This document shows, in pieces, positions 12,751 to 26,835 of a DNA stretch of 64,000 bases. Source of the stretch: Dermanyssus gallinae (taxonomy: Eukaryota > Arthropoda > Arachnida > Mesostigmata > Dermanyssidae); contig QVRM01001394.1 in assembly GCA_003439945.1 (NCBI GenBank), positions 1 through 64,000 on the forward strand, in the 5' to 3' direction. Made by a program: the position numbers and the translations under genes. How positions within the stretch are numbered: the first letter of the stretch is position 1; every line of letters begins with the position of its first letter. The notes beneath the pieces were generated by a model. That model saw only the letters and a program-made list of their open reading frames with translations. It made no database searches and was not told the origin of the DNA.

Positions 12751-15700
12751 GCGAGTAATTTGATACAATGGTTGCCGTTAACGCTATACAGACTTGTAAA
12801 ACCAGAAGCCTACAATTATTGTGATTATTATTATCATTATTGTCATACCGCCTGTGCGTCATATTACGGCCCTCAGCACATAAAAGCGTCAGACAGCTGG
12901 GGCATATCGCCGCCTTGGATTGTCGTTGCTGCCGCTGCTAGAATGAATTTAATCTTATAGTTCCACTTCTTTACTTTTGTTGTTCTTGCTGCTGCGATTG
13001 TGTATGTGTCGTTGCTGCCGTTTCTGTTGTCGCTGTGGTTGTTGTTGTTGCTGTTACTGTCGTGGCTGTCGTTTTCGCCTGCTTCTGCAATGCCATGCTT
13101 GTCTGATCACAACGATTTAACGCTATCTATGTGAAAGCGCACCAGAAAATGCACCAGCCAGAACAACAACAACAGCAGCCAACGTCAGGTGGCAGTTTGT
13201 TAACCAGGGAATTCAGGGGAGCCAGGTGGGGGTACCGTCCAAGCCCGCCATATGGCGGAAGACGTGCGAAACCACGCCACCGCCGCTCTCGCAGCAGCAG
13301 CAACAACAACAACAACAGAAACTTCAACACTAGCACCAGATACAGCAGTACCCCATTGCTGAAGCAAACATCTATGCGTAAAGCAGCCGTTGTACGAACA
13401 AGAAGAAGAAAAAGACGGCGAAAGACGACGCCTAGAACGGACGGTGCTTCAACGGAGACGACTTTCCACGGCAAAGTTAATGCCAACTCCGGCAGTAGTA
13501 TGCAATGCATCCGTTGGCGTCTCGTGCCGTACATACATGTACAAGCACTCTACTCGACTTGTAATATTCTGTGTGACTTGGTCATTGTTGCTTGACTAAA
13601 TGTAGTGGTTGCATGCGTGTCTATATATATATATATATATGCGCCTTTCTGTGAAGTTGATTAGCTAAGACTAGCTATTCTACTTGCCCCTGCTATAAAG
13701 TTATTAAGTGTATGCGAAATGCGGAACTTGCATGCGGAATGCATTCGTATGCGGTCCTAATGGTGAAGACATCGTCTCTCCCTCGAATCGCCGGAGTTTT
13801 CTATCAGCATCTCTACCTACCTCTTTGTGTGTGTGTGATAGACAGATTGATCAGTCTGTTGTCTAACTATCTATCATACAGGAAGTAACTTATTCATTGA
13901 GCATGCTTGTCTGGATGATGTGTTCGAATGCCTCTCGTAACGAGTCACGATGGAATATATATATATATATATATATATTATTTATTAATCGTTGTACATA
14001 GTTGCCCCTGTATGTTATCACTACCATCACCGTAGCACCACATCCACGAATCCTCATCTAAAAGTGCTAGACCACAACACGGTTTGCTAGGTGTTCATTC
14101 TTACAGCTAGGGTTCCTCTAGGCGTTCAGCTTTAGGCGCCGGAATACTAACTGATTGTGTTTGCAATGCTGACGGTGGCAATCAGCTCCCTCCAACCACC
14201 CCTAAAACGTAATCTCGTTCTACAATCTTCAGCCAATCGTGCTGAATGACCAGGACTGAGCCTTTTTTGCCCCCGCAAACGAAGCAGCTTCGTGGCATCG
14301 TTGAGTAGATCAAATCGCAGTGTTGCAATTTGTCTATCTATTTATCTATCAATAAGGCTATTGTTGTTGTAGCGCTCCTTTGAGGCATTCCACCACGACG
14401 CACATACACATCTCCAGTGATAGATACACACACACGCACGCACTTACGCTCCCACACATGCACACAATGTGTATTAGCCCGTTACAGGTAGCTATCGACA
14501 TAATTCGCATACGTTGCATCACACCCATAAACATAATAAAGCGTTACAACCTTCAACATGAATAATGTCACCAATCGCCTCGACAATGCACATGCCGCAT
14601 TTGCCGCATTTATTGACCACGTAGGTAGGCCCAGTTTTGTCTCATCAATTCACTCAGTAGTGACGAGCGGGACACGCAATTACGCCCCTTTTTTCAATTT
14701 CTTCATCTTTTTCTCTTTGTAGTCCTGCCTTTTCGTGACAAATGACAATTATCCTCTTTTCACTTTGCTCTGTTTCCTGTTGATCGCTTCCCGTTGGTCT
14801 GTCCATGCGTCCGTTCGTCGAACTCATCCATCGTCATCATGGGATTGGTGATGTCGACAGCGTACGGCAAGTGCCAAGAGATAACACATAGGCTATGCTT
14901 TTAATTTGTATGCATGCCAACAGCCGTTAAATAGCATAACAATATCGAGAAAATAACAACAGCGGGTGAAAACAGCAACAACACAAGAAAGACAGCTAAC
15001 TACCTCTACTATCATGACAGCGACTCACAGCATAATCGAATGACCGCGCGTTCACCTTTATTACCACGGCGGACAATCATCATTGCTAATAATCACAATT
15101 TGGTCATCTTCGTCGTCGTCGTCGTTGTGGTTGTGGTTGTTGTTACTGTTGTTACCATCGTCAATGATGGCTGCGAAAACCTCAATGAGTTTTAAGGGAG
15201 TTCCTCTCTCTTCTCTATCTCTCTCTCTTGTGTATGCGCTCCTCCACGATGGACATCTTAGGTGCCTCCCCCCCGCCACCTCCCGAACGAACAAACGCAT
15301 GCTTCACGAAGGAACATATAAAACCAACGGCCGACGTGACCGACGAAACGTAACCACCATAACCATGAAGCGTCAACGTTACGATCGCGGTCGCCGCAAG
15401 CCTCAATAGCCGGCCGCAGCAGCAGCAACAACAACAACAACAACGACAACAACGACGACGACAACGACGACAACAACAATAACACCAGGAACGACGACGA
15501 CACAAAACGACAACAGCAACAACAAAAATATTGAACAAAAACCGGAAGAGAAACCGCAGGGATAATCGAATGGCCAAGTTTAGTAGCGAGACGGCCGACA
15601 GACTTCTTCCACGACATGCTCCTGGGCCATCGAATAGCCAATGTCGAAGTGAAAGTGAGCACACACAGACATTGCGGTAACAGCGATAACCGCAGCAGCA

Positions 15701-17806
15701 AACAGCACGAGCACCAGCCGCTGCGGAGGCCGGGGCAGCGACAAAACGTAAACGAAAAGTATCGATACAACGAAAGGAAGATGATGAAAACGGCTTGGAC
15801 GGCGATACGCTGTCGAGCGTTGAGGAAAACCCGCTTCGACAGCTACCAGCGTCGTCGTCGTCGTCGTCGTTGTTCTTGAATTCGAACGGACGGCCTGCGC
15901 ACAAATGACGACGACATACAACATAGCCGCCATCCCCCAGCAGACAACAACCCCATCGCATAGCGGGCGTTGTGGGGTGGCGGGGGTGAATAGGGACATG
16001 AATAGAGCGTCCGGTGGACAACGAGCAACAACGCAAACGGTATTTGTACCTTTATTCGACCTCAATGACAACAACAACAACGACGTCGACGCGGAACAAC
16101 AACAACGACAACAACAAAGATCACCGTGCATCATCGCGGACACCATGCAACATGTCCGTTTGCTTTCACTATAAAGAGATTAGTTCTCGTCGTCGTCGTC
16201 ATCGTAGTAGTTAGTAGTAGTGGTAGTAATAGTAGTAAAAGCCATGATCGTGGCGATAGGCAATAACAACCCGAGTAGCAGTGGTAGTAGATTTTGTTCA
16301 AAAAGTAAAAGCAAACTTCTTTCCGCGTTTTAGCGTGTCACAGATCGCATGAATGATACCATGCGTTGTTGTATGCACGCCTATTTGGACTTAATTTCGG
16401 AAAATGGAAAAAGTCGCGTCTCTCTCTCTATATATATATAAATATAAATATAATATATATATATATATATATATTATAAGGAAGGAATCGAGGGCTTCTC
16501 CTAACTGAAACTAAAGGAGCAACCCTTCCGCTATAAAGCCAAGAAAAAAATATGAAAAAAACGACGAAATCAACAAACTAGATAGGGAGTGGTGGCCTTT
16601 GTGTAACCGATCTCCATTCCTCGCCGGTTCTCCAATCCACTTAGAACGAATTGTCACAGCTTTTCTTTTATATTAAAATATATGTTACTGGCATTTTTCA
16701 TGGAAACCGCTTGCGCCTTACTTTGATGAAACTGTCACTGCTGCCATTATTACTTCTATTACTATGGCGTCGTAAGAACAATAAATTCCAAGTCTCGTAC
16801 TTTCCAGGTTAAAGTGTAGTGTTCAAATCCAATTTTGTATACACACATACAGTAATCAGCGAAACTTCTTGTCGTAAAGCACGCACGACAGGGTCTATGA
16901 ATGAACTAATAAACAAAACTAGTTAATAACGTAATCGTATTCCGTCTCGCTTGTCCTTTCGTTTGGTCTTGAGTACAACAAAACAACAAATAAGCGTAGG
17001 TGGTGCTTATGAAGATAACCAGGATTGAGATGACTCATGGGTACCACTAATGCTGGCCGTCGATATTGTTGTTGGTGCTTTAATGTAGTTGGTGCTGTTG
17101 CGATTGTTGCCGTTGGTGTTATTGTTATTGTTGTTGTTTTCAATCCCTATGAGCATTTGTTAATATTGCGAATGTGTCACTAGAGATGAGAAAGAAAGAT
17201 GTTGTTATTGTCGGCGTCGTTGAAGTCGGTAACAGTAATCGGTGATCGATTAAGCCGATCCGTGGCGGCCTTTGTGATATAGCTATTGCTTTGGCGCTAC
17301 CGAGAGATGATGGGAAAAGTGTGATGATATTTTGTGCTACGGATGCTAGATGCACTAGGGATAGCGCCTATTTGTTCGTTTGTTTGTTTGCTATATTGGC
17401 CTGCCTATACAGGTCTGTCAGGGCAATCAACAACAACAACAACAGCAGCAATAGCAGCAACAGTAGCAGCAGCAGCAAGTATAGCAACAAATTGTTGATC
17501 TGGTTGCGCCCACAGTGGAGCATTGGCGCCCCTGTGCTCATCGAGCTGTGCATGCTTCATCAATGATCATCATCATCATCATCGTGATGACCGACCAGCC
17601 GTCTCACCAACTCAGTCACAGGCTCGCTCATTCACTTCAGACTACTTTTGCGATCGTTCTGTGAGTAATGATTGAAGCCGCCGGAAGCGGGGGATGACGC
17701 CCCAAAAACGCGCGAGCAACGCCCAGCCAACGGCCGCCGTCATCCAGCCGACGACGTTCATGTTGACGACAGATACAACAATAGTAGCAACAACAACAAC
17801 AACAAC

Positions 17807-17838
<32 letters not shown>

Positions 17839-18531
17839 GTAATTGACAACGGTACCAACACCAGATACGACGAAATGATAATGATGATAGTGACTAGTCT
17901 TAATAAAAATAAAATGGTGCTAGGAAGACACTATGAGTTGATAGAGCCCACAACAATAGCAACAACAACAACAACAACAGCGACAGCAAAAATCATAACT
18001 GACAACGATGCGACAGCAAAGACGAACACGATGATAACGATGATAATAGTGACAGTACTAATAAAAAAAACGGTGCCAGGAACACTAGAGTTGATAGAGC
18101 TAACAATAATAGAAGAGCAATAACAACGGCAACAGCAGCGCCAAAAACAAAAATGTTGGTCATCACCACAACAACGTTAAGGGCGCTTCTACAACACGCT
18201 GATATTTTGTCTAGACGTGAATGGCCATGATCATCCGTGCATCATTGGGCGGCCAAGCCATCGGTGATATTGATAAGCGGCCGGCGACATCGTCATCGTG
18301 AGCGACAATGAGCACGACGAACGGCTCAATGACTCAATGATGCATGAGCGGGCGTTTGCGGTGACGCCGATTACGGCGCGCACTTTCCTGCCGAATTTTG
18401 ATGAAAGGACGGACTGACGAAAGGCTGATTGTCCGAGAGGCTGGCTCACGCACGAAACAAAACTGGGCCAAACGAAAAGCATAGCTTGCCGGTAGTAGTG
18501 AAAGTAGTTAGAGTTGTTATCTTAGTAGTAA

Positions 18532-18563
<32 letters not shown>

Positions 18564-19315
18564 ATGATAGATGTACTAGTATTAGTAAAAGGGGAAATAG
18601 GAGGAAAGAAAATAGGAAAAGGTGTAGCAACCAGCTATCAACGTCTCAAATCCCATGCTCTCGACGTCACCTATCACAGCATCAAACCCTATGCTCTAGT
18701 GCCGGCATCAACACACCCCAGTGTCGGCGGAAAAAAACAGCAACAGCAGCAACAACAACAGTTATTATTGTTGTTGTAGCAATTGTGGTTGTGATATTAG
18801 GCGTGATAGTAATAATAAACGTAGCACTGTAATTAAGTGTAGCCACTACAAATAGTTAAGGACAGAAGGTACTAAGAAGTAGCGATAATACAGTTCTGTG
18901 GTAAAAGTACGCCAAACGGTAGCATAGATACTTGTGAACGCAGGAGAAAGACTCGCATTAATCGGGTAATTGTAAGTGAATGTACGAGAAAACTATTCAT
19001 CGAATGGCCTCTTGCGATGTTGGACCGATCATCGTTCCACTCGCTGCCAATTGTACATTGCGTAACGCGACAGACCCACGGCTCGACCCACGATAGACAC
19101 ATGGCTTTTGCATATATATATAGAGTAAGTACTAAATATCGAGCGATTTTTATTGCTCCTGCTGCCGTCTCGACTATTGCTAACTAATGCAACTAGTACT
19201 GCAACTATACTAGTACTGTTTCTGCTGCGAGTGTTCCTATTGTGAATGTTAAAAATAATTACGAATGCCCGAAATGCATTTCTGCAAATTACCCCGGCGG
19301 CTATAAGGAATAGGC

Positions 19316-19354
19316 GCCATCTGCTCTCGCCCTGCCAGTGCGAGAGCAGATGGC
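19316..19354. repeat. Perfect inverted repeat, 15-bp arms, 9-base loop
   Basis: GCCATCTGCTCTCGC at 19316-19330 pairs with its exact reverse complement at 19340-19354 around cctgccagt. Confidence 0.95.
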
Positions 19355-20611
19355 CGCTCTCGGCACATTCGTGTTGACCGTTTTGCTATTTGACTTTTGC
19401 TACTATTCTCATTTTTGCTACTACTACTACTTTTTATTGCTACTGTTTTTTGATTGCTACTGCTTTTGTTCATTGCTACAGCTATTTTTGTTGCTACTAC
19501 AGCCATAATAACAACTGGTAAAACTACTTTTGCGAGACTGAACTCATTAGGTGGCCGTATCGTTGACAGTCTACCGACCGCATGACTAGTAAGTGTATTA
19601 ATAATAATAATAATAATAATGAGCAAACATATTCTTGTTTTCTATAGCGCACAGTAGCGTGCGTTGTACGTAGGCACCGGCGAAGCACAACATGGCGCCA
19701 AAGATGACGATATCGACGCAAGTCGCCGCGAAAGTTGTAGTTGTTGCTATTGTTATAGATCAAGCTTGTGGGGTTCGTTTCGTTCCGTTGTATCGGTGGA
19801 TTTGCCGACGATGCTTCCTGACTGATGGCCACGTGAGTAAACACGGCTGCAGGAGAATCAAAATGTGGCCAAACGGCTCACAACACTAGCTTGTTGAATG
19901 ATACGACAAGACAACGTCACTCCGCATGGGAGGCAGGCAAGCTTGCGTAGAGCGAACCTCTCAGATATATATAATAAATATATATATATATATATATATA
20001 CGAAATGCTTGCAAGCTCCAAGCGAACGAGCAGGTTAAAGCGCACAGGGAGCATACCGCAAACACATCTCCACCGCCATCCAAGCAAGATGGTAGAGCGT
20101 TAGAGGGCGGTACGCTCTATAGCGGGTCGCCGCCGGTGTGCCGGTGTCATCGCCTAGGTCGTCGTCATTGTCATTTTCATCGTCTTTGAGGGGCATCTTT
20201 GAGGCTAGGTCCAGCCAACGGCATCTTCCCGCCAAGCAAGCCACGAACGAATCGTCTGTCCATTCGTCTTTCCTTCCATGCATGCATGCATGCGTGCATA
20301 CTATTCGATCCTACAATGGATGGGTACAATCAACGCTACCCAATACCCGCCCGTTCTCAGAGGCTGCAAAGCTATCTCCAGGCCGCCAGCTCGCAAGATG
20401 CTTGCTTGCTCTGGGATAGCAGGAGAGGAAACACCCCACGACGACGGCGAGCCGTACTTCCCAAAAGCCCCACTTCAGGGGTGTGGGGGGGGGGGGCAAT
20501 GTAGCAGCGCGCGGCTCGATACACTTCTACTTCGCGGAATTTCGCTCTCGGACGATGGCTGTGATCGACAAAAGCCAGACAAGTGCACACACATACACTC
20601 ACGGCCTAGTC

Positions 20612-20647
<36 letters not shown>

Positions 20648-21001
20648 CCAGAGAAGACAGAATGAAGAGCAGACAGATAGATAGATCTGTAGGCTAAGAT
20701 GCCGGGGCAACGGCGACCCAATAGACTCGACACAATCGATCAGATCGCAGTCGATGGCTGTACCTCGAGGCTGCATCCTCGCTGCTTCGTAGGGGCAGAT
20801 CAAGAACGAAAGAAAAAAAACAGTAGGGAAAGAGATGAAACGAAACGTAGGAATGAGAGATACGAACTGGTCGTCGTTCCAATTTGGCGGCGCCACTCGC
20901 TGGCTTTGTTGTGGGGTAGGTGGGATGCCCCGACGGACGACAATGGCAACGCCGACCTGACCTGCATGCAGGTCGGTGGACATTTAAACTTTAAAGATCG
21001 T

Positions 21002-21031
21002 CGTGCAACCGCGAGTTCGAGGGGTTGCACG
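21002..21031. repeat. Inverted repeat, 9-bp arms, 12-base loop
   Basis: CGTGCAACC at 21002-21010 and GGTTGCACG at 21023-21031 are exact reverse complements. Confidence 0.9.
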
Positions 21032-21264
21032 TGGTGGCTAGATCGCTCGGTGTTCATTGTTGGAAGTGCTGCTAGTGCTCAACACCCTGTCGAGATATAT
21101 ATATATATATATATAGATGTGCGCGACGTCAGGTTACAAAATGCCTTTCTACTTTTTGGGACACAAGAGACATTCGGTCTAGAAGATATTGTGACTCCTA
21201 CATATATATGGCAGAGATGCTCCCTAATGAAGGGTAGCCTTCAGAGAGGTTAGCAACTATAAAT

Positions 21265-21267
<3 letters not shown>

Positions 21268-21339
<72 letters not shown>
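21268..21339. repeat. (TA)n, longest uninterrupted tract in the window
   Basis: About 71 bases of pure alternating T and A. It is self-complementary and prone to length change. Confidence 0.97.
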
Positions 21340-21341
<2 letters not shown>

Positions 21342-21806
21342 CGATAATCAATATCGGATCTGCCTAGAGCAGGTTAAACAAACACCGTGATTGGCACCGA
21401 ATCCACTGGTACTGTTGGTTAAATGATTGGAGACAATCGAAGGTTTACACGACTTGTGAAATCTGCACAGCAGTAAGTCAACGAGCGGTGAATTACGGAG
21501 CAATTATAAGCAATCAACAGTCTTCAGTAGCAATCAGGTGTGTGCGCAGTAGGTACCAGAACATCTTAACCCTGATCAATCACAAGGACGCAACGAATTA
21601 GTCCCCAGTTTGTAACAGTTCGATCTGTTACAGCGACGATTCCGCACTTCTGAAACACACTGCTGCGAACGAGCGAGCGACGAAGTCGTGGTGCCCCCAC
21701 TATACACCCGAACCCAGAGAGAGAGAGAGAGAGAGAGGAATAGGATTTAAACAACAGTGGCGATTCTGTGCATTCATCAACACTATACATTCATCGATGC
21801 ACTCAC

Positions 21807-22180
21807 CGACCAAACCTCCTAAAGATAGGCGTGAGGTCGACTTCGACCTCGTGCGCTCTTCGACGAGCCCTTTTCCGCTCAGGAGGAGTCGCAGGAGCAG
21901 AGCGGCTATCACTGTCCACTGCACCGTAATGCGAACGTTGTAGTAGTAGTCCTGAGAGATGCAGGTGTTTTGCATTTGTTGCTGTTGTTGTTGTTGTTGT
22001 TGCTGTCACTGTCGTTGCCACATTGCTGTTGACGTTATACCGTGCCGGGAAACGGTCAGAACCTGTTGTTCCCGCCGCCACCGCCGCCGGTCCTGGCGCC
22101 TCTACTGCCTCTGAAGCACGCTGAACTGCCGCCAATCCGCGCACATGCGGACTCACGAGTGTACACACGAGCACCGACAT
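21807..22180 (-). CDS. IQSEC: IQSEC-type gene, candidate 5' (first coding or internal) exon
   Basis: The right-hand splice site is a strong donor (GGTCG|GTGAGT). The frame ends in phase 2, which the exon at 11.4-11.6 kb needs: CG plus C gives Arg, so ...DLTPIFRRFGR continues into HQSNG. The last part of the peptide (DSDSRSAPATPPERKRARRR, then HEVEVDLTPIFRRFG) looks like ordinary protein. The 5' boundary is uncertain. I chose the in-frame ATG at 22178-22180, which gives 124 codons. The frame stays open to 22675, with another ATG at 22322-22324 in a good context. Alternatively the exon is internal and begins after the acceptor ctctcag at 21952-21954. The sequence carries a polythreonine/asparagine stretch from a triplet repeat. 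Other frames on both strands are also open here, so the upstream part is weak evidence; the donor and phase match carry the call. Confidence 0.55.
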
Positions 22181-24076
22181 CACGACATGTATTGGCACCC
22201 GCACCAATGGCACCCGCCAACAACCGACCGCGCGTTGCGCTGTCCTACGATGATCTGAGCAGCCTTCGCAGGCCTGGCGCGTTCGTTGTCCGGCGCGGTG
22301 CCGCGGGCCTGCGGCCGCGACCATGTCGGCCTTGTCGAAGCTCCGCCCATGACCCGCACGCGGCTCGAGGAGGGTGGCGGGAACAGCAACAACAGCAATG
22401 GAGCAACAACACTTACGGCAGCAACAACAGCAACAGCGGCAACACTCTCTCCCAGGAGGTTCTGTTTCTCTCATTAGCTGGCTGTCTGGTAGCTCAACTC
22501 GGCAGGCCGCTGTGGGGAGCCGAGAGAGAGGGGGGGAGGGTTGTGTCCTTAGTGGAGAGGAAAAGTAAGAGGATGAGGAGGAGAAACACATCGACGACGA
22601 CAAAAGCAACAACAACAACAACAGTACCAACAGCAACATCGACAACAACAACAAAAACAGCAACAACAACGACATCGACGAACCAGCGGTGCCGAATAGC
22701 CATGATCAAGGCGGTTGAGGTTTCCGCCGCCGTCGCCTCTCACAATAACAGCGCCAGCCAGCCGCGGTCCTAACCGAAGCCACCGCCACCGCCGGCGCCC
22801 TCATCAAGAGCAACACTCGGCAACAGCATGAAAGCACAGAAGAAGCAACAGCAAGATTGACTGCCGAAGTAGCAAGTAGAAACAATTGTACACCAACCAA
22901 CGTACGCGCGCGTAGTACACTGCCTGTGCCACAATTGGACGCCCAGTGACACCAGTGCACACCCGAGAGAGAGAGAGAGAGCTGCTCCGTTTAGTGGAGC
23001 TCGACAGGTACAGAAGCAAAAGAAACAACAGCAGCAGCCGAAGCAACAACAGCAACTATAACAGCAACGGAAACAACCTGTGCCTCGGACTATGCGTCTG
23101 GCGACAGTCGGACAGTCAGTCGGACAAACCCGACCACCGACAGGGGGGCTGTAGACGGGTGGACGGTAGGGGTACACGACGAACGAATAAATAGCAGAGA
23201 CATTTGCTTGCTTATTCCCCCGTATTCGTTTTGGCTGTTGTTGCTGCTTTTGCTGTTGCTGGTTTTGCTGCTGCTGCTGCCGGTACTCGGTACGTTGGGT
23301 CGATTGGTGGGTCCCTCGGTTGCTCGCGGTCGGTGCCGGGCAAGAATGCTGGGCGGGCCATGGGCGCACGGAATGCGCACGGAACCAGCACTAGGGTCGC
23401 TGGGGTAATGGCCACATGCGAGGAATAGGAGGAGAATACGGGGGCTACGGATACAACCCAGGGCTGAGACCGGAGAGTCACAATGGAATAGTGGAAATAG
23501 CGCTCGAGAGTCTGAGAGAGAGAGAGAGAGATAGAGAAAGCAAGAGAGATATATAGATAGGGAGAGAGAGAAAAATCGAGATAAAGAGAAATAGAAACTC
23601 AGCAGTGCAGTTCGGGCACCGGCAGACAAACGACACTACTTGTAACAACACTACGACATCTACGACAGTCCATGGTATTGGGGTTGCTATTGCCGATGAT
23701 GGTGATGGTGGTGATGGCGATGATGATGATGATGATGATGCCCCCGAAAACGACAAACAGAACTCATGTCAGTACTGCGTGTCCCGCCCGTCTGTCCGTC
23801 TGCCTGCAGTACAGGTAGGCAGCTAGGTCGTTAGATGAGGGCAGAGTGGCAGCTACCATTACTACTACTACTGCTACTGCTACTCGTCTTCATCTTCCGA
23901 GGACGACGACGAAGACGTGCCAACCACGCTTGCTGTTTCCGTCTGTTGCAAATCGCAAACCCGACTCAACGAAGTTGGCCTGGGCATCGCTCTCACCTGA
24001 GGTGGAACGTCGAATATGTCTCTGTCTCTCTCCCATCCTCTGCTCTTTTCTCTTTCTCTCTCTCTGTATGCATGTA

Positions 24077-24080
<4 letters not shown>

Positions 24081-24133
<53 letters not shown>
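24081..24133. repeat. (TA)n tract
   Basis: About 53 bases of TA, preceded by a CT-rich tract (24020-24065). The CT-then-TA arrangement recurs in this window. Confidence 0.95.
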
Positions 24134-24136
<3 letters not shown>

Positions 24137-24694
24137 TCTGTAAGTCATCATTCGGCGCCTCGTATCCCTCTCGTGCTGAACACACAGTCGGAATGTGTCA
24201 GCCGGCTACGGATTGCCATCGCCGCCATTTGAGTAGGCTGCGCTTTCGATTGCAAACAACACCAGACCAGCCAGCAACAGTGCGAACCAGCAGCAGCAAC
24301 AACAACGACAACGACGACGACTCGCAGACAGACTGTGTATAAAAAGGTAAAAACACGAAACGATTCGAAACAGCCACCACTTCTGCTGTTACTACGAATT
24401 AAACCCTACGAATGCTACGTATACTGTGGCTGTTGCCTTGCTGCTGCTGCTGTTAGCAGCCTTAAGTGTAATAGGATATAAAGAAACACATCGAAATAAA
24501 TTTCGCACCACGACCACGATGTGCGACAATGTGTGAAACAGAGTCATGCCGCCGTGCATCGCAGGAACGTGGGCCAACTGCCTCGACATGAGGCCGGACT
24601 GCTCTGTCTGCAACAACAACAACTGAAACAACTGTTAATCACGCGAACTAATCGCGGCGGGCGCGCGAAACGCGACAAAATAAAGTCATCGTTT

Positions 24695-24746
24695 TGTGCT
24701 GTCCTCCGTGTATGTATCCATGTATACATGCACAGAGGACAGCACA
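24695..24746. repeat. Imperfect inverted repeat of about 52 bases
   Basis: Outer arms of 12 bases (TGTGCTGTCCTC at 24695-24706, reverse complement at 24735-24746) pair exactly. The inner bases also pair with a few mismatches around a central CATG, leaving almost no loop. Confidence 0.85.
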
Positions 24747-25870
24747 TGCACACATGTAATATATATATATATATATATATATATTAGATCAACCTCGAAC
24801 TTCAATCGCGTGCATTGAATTGCACCATTCGAACGGACGGCGCAACGACGACGATGATTGGCAACGATCCGTCATTGTTGTTCAGTCTACAGTATTGGTG
24901 TATTGTCGCATCTTTTGGTGGGCGGCATATTACCTATTATGTGCGCTCTCGTGCACACCCACGAACAAAAACGGTATGACAGCTTACAGCAGCATAACGT
25001 GAGAGCTAATGAGCCACGACTGGCTTCCGACCATACTGAAATTTCGAATAATGACGAACGCTGAAGACAGCTGAAGAAGGCACACAAGGCCCATGTCGTG
25101 TGCTCCGCTGTTCCAGGCAGACAGGGCAGGAAGACAAGACAAAGACAAGATGCGCAATCAATCGCGCGATTGTTGCTGAGGCACTGCTATCCTCGGCCGC
25201 CGTAAAGCTTTTTAGCTTAGCGCCCACACAGTACGAACGAAACGAAACGAAACAAAAGCATCCAGGGTATTGCGTCAATGAAGATGGACTTACCCATCTA
25301 TCCATCCCCTTAATAAATGCGCTAATTAAAAATAACCAGCCGGAAAGAAACCTGTGCAGGTGGTGGAGGCCGTTGAACGCCGACGCTGCCGGCCAAGACG
25401 TCGCCGACGACCACGACGACAACAACAAGATCACCTGCGACTCGATGAAAGTGGCTGCTGCTGATGCTGCTCCTGCTGGACAAATGGGACTGATGTCGCT
25501 GATGGAAGCGACTTTTCTTTTTCTCCTCGTTCTCGTGAATTGACTCTCACTTGCCCGAGCATGGCAAATAGTATGGCGCGTAACGCTTGACTTACTCATC
25601 CACTCACTGACCCTGACCTAATAATAATAATAATAATAACCCTAGGAAACCCAACAGTCGGCGGCTTACAACCGGCCCAAGCAATAAGCAGTGTAGAAAT
25701 ATCGCCGCACGCTATACAGGGCAAGCTAACACAAAGAAAAACAATAGTAGCATAGCAAACACTGGATACATGCATCTCTAGCGATGACGGGGCCATAGTC
25801 GGCTGTAATGTATACGTTGCTCAGATAGATATGCATGTATGCATACATGTGCGTGGGAGGGTGTGTACTC

Positions 25871-25871
25871 A

Positions 25872-25930
<59 letters not shown>
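25871..25930. repeat. (AT)n tract with one interruption
   Basis: Sixty bases of AT repeats broken once by a C near 25890. Confidence 0.95.
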
Positions 25931-25933
<3 letters not shown>

Positions 25934-26299
25934 TGTGTAAATATCAATGCACACATAGATTTGTAGTTACATATTTAGTCACGCCACCCTCTTTTAGAAT
26001 TAGGGTGCCGTTCATTCATTCATCCATCACGACAATCCCAAGAAGGAATAGGACACTACGAGCATTGCGCTGTAAGCTGCTGCATTTAATATGCCGTGTC
26101 TCCGGGGCACAGCTCGCCCGCCCGTATACTCCATAATCGGACATTGCGACCCGGAGGAGGGGTCTAGGCCATACATACTACGACATGATTTTTCGGCATC
26201 TGAATGAATGTTGGGGGCTGTCTTAAGGGCTATCTTCTTCTTCGACTTATTTTTCTGCTACTGTTGCTGCAGCTCTAACCGTTTCTTCTTTACCATGTT

Positions 26300-26301
<2 letters not shown>

Positions 26302-26366
<65 letters not shown>
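26302..26366. repeat. (CT)n joined to (TA)n
   Basis: About 40 bases of CT run straight into about 25 bases of TA, with no unique sequence between. Confidence 0.95.
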
Positions 26367-26835
26367 GTACCGCTTGCTTTTCTTATCTTTCCTTTGTCAT
26401 GCGGCGCTTGACCGACTGAAGGTCGGCCGGCCACCGAAGAATTGCGCGCCCGTGAGAAAGGCGAAGTCGCTCAGCTGAAGTCGCCGCGGCCTTCTATCAC
26501 CGACTAGACAGACCACCAAAGCTTGCACCAGCACAAGTACCCAGCCAGTAGCCGCTACTGTTACGAAGACAACCAGCACCCAGCCAGCCAGCCAGCCAGC
26601 GGAATACTAAAGCCGAATTCCTACGACGAATGCGCCTGTCTGCCATCCCGCCAGCCAGGCGAGGTGGTGAAAAAATTCGATCTGTTGCTGCTGCTGCTGC
26701 TACTACTACTACTACTATTACTACTACAGGTTACATGGGTCCAACCACGTGAGAAGGAACGACACATGAAGAGGTCGAGAGAGTTAACACAATAGGAAGA
26801 GAGAGAGAGAGAGAGAAAGAGCTAACGAGAGAAAG

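Larger units (their letters stand above)
11590..21806. other. Presumed 10-kb intron of the IQSEC-type gene
   Basis: Repeats include (TA)n at 12719-12747, 13621-13640, 13956-13979, 16431-16477, 17818-17838, 19981-20001, 20611-20644, 21095-21115 and 21268-21339. There are CAA/CGA triplets at 15418-15530 and GTA repeats at 18533-18563. The minus frames at 15215-16146 and plus frames at 20200-20500 are long but follow triplet or GC-rich sequence. One, reading MDGYNQRYPIPARSQRLQSY near 20315, looks protein-like but has no splice support. Confidence 0.5.

Noticed and set aside
15215..16146. Minus frames of 188 and 273 codons
   Set aside because: Rich in Cys, Arg, Leu and Val runs from a CAA/GAC block, with equally open overlapping frames. 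No domain recognised.
25006..25599. Overlapping frames of 147 (plus) and 197 (minus) codons
   Set aside because: Both lack an early ATG in the called position, are antisense to each other and show no clear splice sites or motif. Left as unannotated.
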